Source of the DNA: JACCTH01 sp963761985
GTDB lineage: Bacteria > Actinomycetota > Acidimicrobiia > Spongiisociales > ZC4RG35
Length of the DNA: 64,000 bases
Assembly (NCBI GenBank): GCA_963761985.1
Contig: CAVXIT010000010.1
Location: 62,001 to 126,000, forward strand
Direction of reading: 5' to 3'
Shown: positions 62,179 through 64,000 of the stretch, one piece after another
Layout: every line of letters starts with the position of its first letter
Numbering within the stretch: the stretch's first letter is position 1
Notes under the pieces: model-generated
Database searches by the model: none
Told to the model about the DNA's origin: nothing
The model's input: only the letters and a program-made list of their open reading frames with translations
Program-made: the position numbers and the translations under genes

Positions 62179-63642
62179 TCACACCTCTCCCGCTGCCGCC
62201 ACGGCCGACAGCGCCGCGGCCGCTTTGTTCATCGTTTCTTCGTATTCGAGCCGGGGATCTGAATCCGCAACGATGCCTGCCCCCGCCTGGACCCACGCCT
62301 GGCCGTCGGCCACAACAACAGTGCGCAAGCAGATCGCGGTGTCGACGTTGCCGTTGAAATCGATGTAGCCAAGGGCACCCGCATAGGGCCCCCGGGCCAC
62401 AGGCTCGTAGCGATCGATGATTTCCATCGCCGCCACCTTCGGCGCCCCGCTGACGGTGCCGTGTGGGAACGTGGCTCGCAACACATCGACGGCTCCAACT
62501 TCGGGGCGCAGCTTGCCCGACACCCCCGAGACCAAATGCATGACATGGGAGTAACGCTCGACAGACATCAGATCATCCACGCGCACTGTTCCGAACTCGC
62601 AGACCCGCCCGAGATCGTTGCGGGCAAGGTCGATGAGCATGATGTGCTCGGCTCGTTCCTTGGGATCGTGGCGGAGTTCCTCCTCCAGGCTGGCATCCGC
62701 CTCGGGGGTCGCACCGCGGGGCCGGGTTCCCGCGATCGGCCGGCTGTAGGCGATCCGGTCCCGAACCCGGGTCATCAACTCAGGAGACGAGCCTGCCACC
62801 GCGAGGCCGGGCATCCGAAAGAAGAAGAGAAACGGTGACGGGTTGATCAACCGTAATGCGCGATAGATGTCGAGAACTTCTTCCGCGAACGGCATTCCCA
62901 ACCGGAGGGAGAGAACAACCTGAAAGGCCTCGCCCTCGGTAATCAGCTTCTGTACATCCACCACAGCCGCCTCGAACTCGTCCCGAGACAACGTTGTGGA
63001 AACTCTGTCAGGGCTGACGCGAGAACGATCGAAAGGCTTCGGGGTATACGGGCGGGAGTCGCCCAGACGGCGCGTCGCGGCATCGAGGGCCGCCTGAGCC
63101 TGATCGAACTGGCCTCCGGGATCGTCGCCGATCTTGACGTTGCGGACCAGTGTCAAGGACTGTTCGGCGCGGTCGAAGGCGGCGAGGCTGCCAACGGCTT
63201 GCCACGCCATCTCCGGCAGATGACGGTCGTCGGGCGGCTGGTCGGGAAGATGCTCGACGTAGCGAATGCAGTCGTAGCCGAGATAGCCGACCAAACCGGA
63301 ATGCAATGGTGGCAGGCCGTCGAGGGCCGGCACCTGAAACCGAGCAACGATCGACTCCAATGCGTCGATCGGTGAGTCACCGCTGGTTGGCTCCGTGGAT
63401 TCGACCTTTCCGTCCCTCGATACGACTGAAAACAGGGGATCCCAACCGATGAACGACCAGCGAGCCCAGTTCTCGCCTCCTTCGACCGATTCCAGCAGGA
63501 AGCCGGGGTCGTCCCCCACCAGTTTTTCGAACGCCGAGACCGGGGTCTCCCGATCGGCCAGAATTTTGCGCCAGACAGGAACGAGCGGGTAGCGGGCGGC
63601 GAGATCAAGGAACTCGGCCCGCGACGGTGAGGCGTCGCTCAC
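62179..63642 (-). CDS. trpE: Anthranilate synthase component I
   Basis: 487 residues, intact. Makes anthranilate from chorismate. The N-terminal regulatory part has FLLESVEGGENWARWSFIG, with the LLES tryptophan-feedback motif. The C-terminal chorismate-binding domain has EAFQVVLSLRLGMP, INPSPFLFFFRMPGLAVAGS, SSPELMTRVRDRIAYSRPIA, GTRPRGATPE, EERAEHIMLID-type RAEHIMLIDLARNDLGRVCE, HLVSGVSGKLRPEVGAVDVL and FPHGTVSGAPKVAAMEIIDR. No trpG (glutaminase) gene is in the window. Its start overlaps the ccdA stop by 4 bases. Confidence 0.95.
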   Translation of the reverse strand: MSDASPSRAEFLDLAARYPLVPVWRKILADRETPVSAFEKLVGDDPGFLLESVEGGENWARWSFIGWDPLFSVVSRDGKVESTEPTSGDSPIDALESIVARFQVPALDGLPPLHSGLVGYLGYDCIRYVEHLPDQPPDDRHLPEMAWQAVGSLAAFDRAEQSLTLVRNVKIGDDPGGQFDQAQAALDAATRRLGDSRPYTPKPFDRSRVSPDRVSTTLSRDEFEAAVVDVQKLITEGEAFQVVLSLRLGMPFAEEVLDIYRALRLINPSPFLFFFRMPGLAVAGSSPELMTRVRDRIAYSRPIAGTRPRGATPEADASLEEELRHDPKERAEHIMLIDLARNDLGRVCEFGTVRVDDLMSVERYSHVMHLVSGVSGKLRPEVGAVDVLRATFPHGTVSGAPKVAAMEIIDRYEPVARGPYAGALGYIDFNGNVDTAICLRTVVVADGQAWVQAGAGIVADSDPRLEYEETMNKAAAALSAVAAAGEV

Positions 63643-64000
63643 ACCGTTGCCAGTCGTTCGAGAAACGGGATGCTGGTGATGACGTTGCTGAAGAAGGCCG
63701 ACAAGCGGCTGAGATTCCCCGTCAGCATCACCACCCCGAAAACAGTCAGCAGGATCCCGGAGGCAATGTTGATGGGGCGCAGATAGGGCTTGATGCGGCC
63801 GAGCAGCCGGTAAAGGCCGATCCCCGCGAGCAAGAAAGGCAAACCGAGGCCGAGCGAATAGGCGATGAGCAATGACACGCCGCGAACCAGGGTTGCCTGT
63901 GTCGCGGCCGTGGCGAGAACCACTGTGAGGATGGGCCCGATGCAGGGAGTCCAGCCGAAGGCAAAGGCCGCTCCCATCACCGGCGGCGCCCAGCTACCCA
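63639..64000 (-). CDS. ccdA: Cytochrome c biogenesis protein CcdA (DsbD-like), partial
   Basis: C-terminal ~120 residues; the N-terminus is beyond the window edge. FAFGWTPCIGPILTVVLATA contains the second conserved membrane cysteine of the CcdA/DsbD family (the T-P-C-I-G-P motif), followed by helices GVSLLIAYSLGLGLPFLLAG and INIASGILLTVFGVVMLTGN. It carries electrons across the membrane to reduce extracytoplasmic thiols, for instance for c-type cytochromes. Overlap with trpE by 4 bases indicates one operon. Confidence 0.9.
   Translation of the reverse strand, partial: GSWAPPVMGAAFAFGWTPCIGPILTVVLATAATQATLVRGVSLLIAYSLGLGLPFLLAGIGLYRLLGRIKPYLRPINIASGILLTVFGVVMLTGNLSRLSAFFSNVITSIPFLERLATV

Overview
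The window looks like a chromosomal segment of an uncultured actinobacterium, possibly of the class Acidimicrobiia (inference only). The pointers are fairly high GC, many GTG starts and 4-nt start/stop overlaps, the uvrC-rapZ-yvcK and pgk-tpiA-secG blocks typical of Gram-positives, an F420-type (Ddn-like) oxidoreductase, a monoderm Tad pilus operon without a secretin, and a Gram-positive-type LexA box in front of uvrA. A 16S gene or marker phylogeny would be needed to go further.

Layout. 1-7.3 kb: end of a cation/proton antiporter, DUF4287 protein, queA-SDR-NTF2 operon, a divergent SufR-like regulator with an F420-type reductase, a methyltransferase flanked by 24-bp direct repeats, and a damaged membrane sulfatase-like gene. 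7.4-17.1 kb: tRNA-Leu(GAG) with a duplicated promoter, secG-gpmA-tpiA-pgk, then a three-gene glycan island sitting where whiA and gap are usually found, then yvcK-rapZ-uvrC. 17.1-26.1 kb: surface-glycan genes (Gfo/Idh dehydrogenase, DegT aminotransferase, GT2, hexapeptide acyltransferase, HTTM-like protein, GT87-like protein, methyltransferase, UDP-glucuronate decarboxylase, a GT-C-like protein). 26.1-28.9 kb: uvrA. 29-37.8 kb: a translationally coupled glycan operon led by coaE, with two STT3-like GT-C proteins and a GT2-methyltransferase fusion. 37.9-49.1 kb: histidine kinase and LuxR-type regulator, four Flp pilin genes each with its own terminator, another GT-C-like membrane protein, then tadC, a von Willebrand A-TadB fusion, tadA, cpaE and cpaB. 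49.4-56 kb: rpsA, polA, a small coiled-coil gene and a membrane-bound spermidine-synthase-like protein. 56.1-64 kb: tRNA-Leu(CAA), then ccdA-trpE-ygfZ-GH13-trpC-trpF-trpB-trpA on the minus strand.

Genes working together: the glycan genes would make, transfer and polymerise surface sugars (xylose from UDP-glucuronate decarboxylase, probably an N-acylated amino sugar from the dehydrogenase, aminotransferase and acyltransferase). The Tad operon plus pilins would assemble a Flp-type pilus, perhaps controlled by the adjacent two-component system. UvrA and UvrC are nucleotide-excision repair, with uvrA probably under SOS control.

Caveat for all users: about 22 genes, including essential ones (pgk, rpsA, rapZ), are broken by about 39 single-base-type frame changes that I inferred by eye from adjacent frames of recognisable families. 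The simplest reading is uncorrected indel errors in an assembly rather than real pseudogenes, so broken genes are given below as whole loci with the approximate break points.
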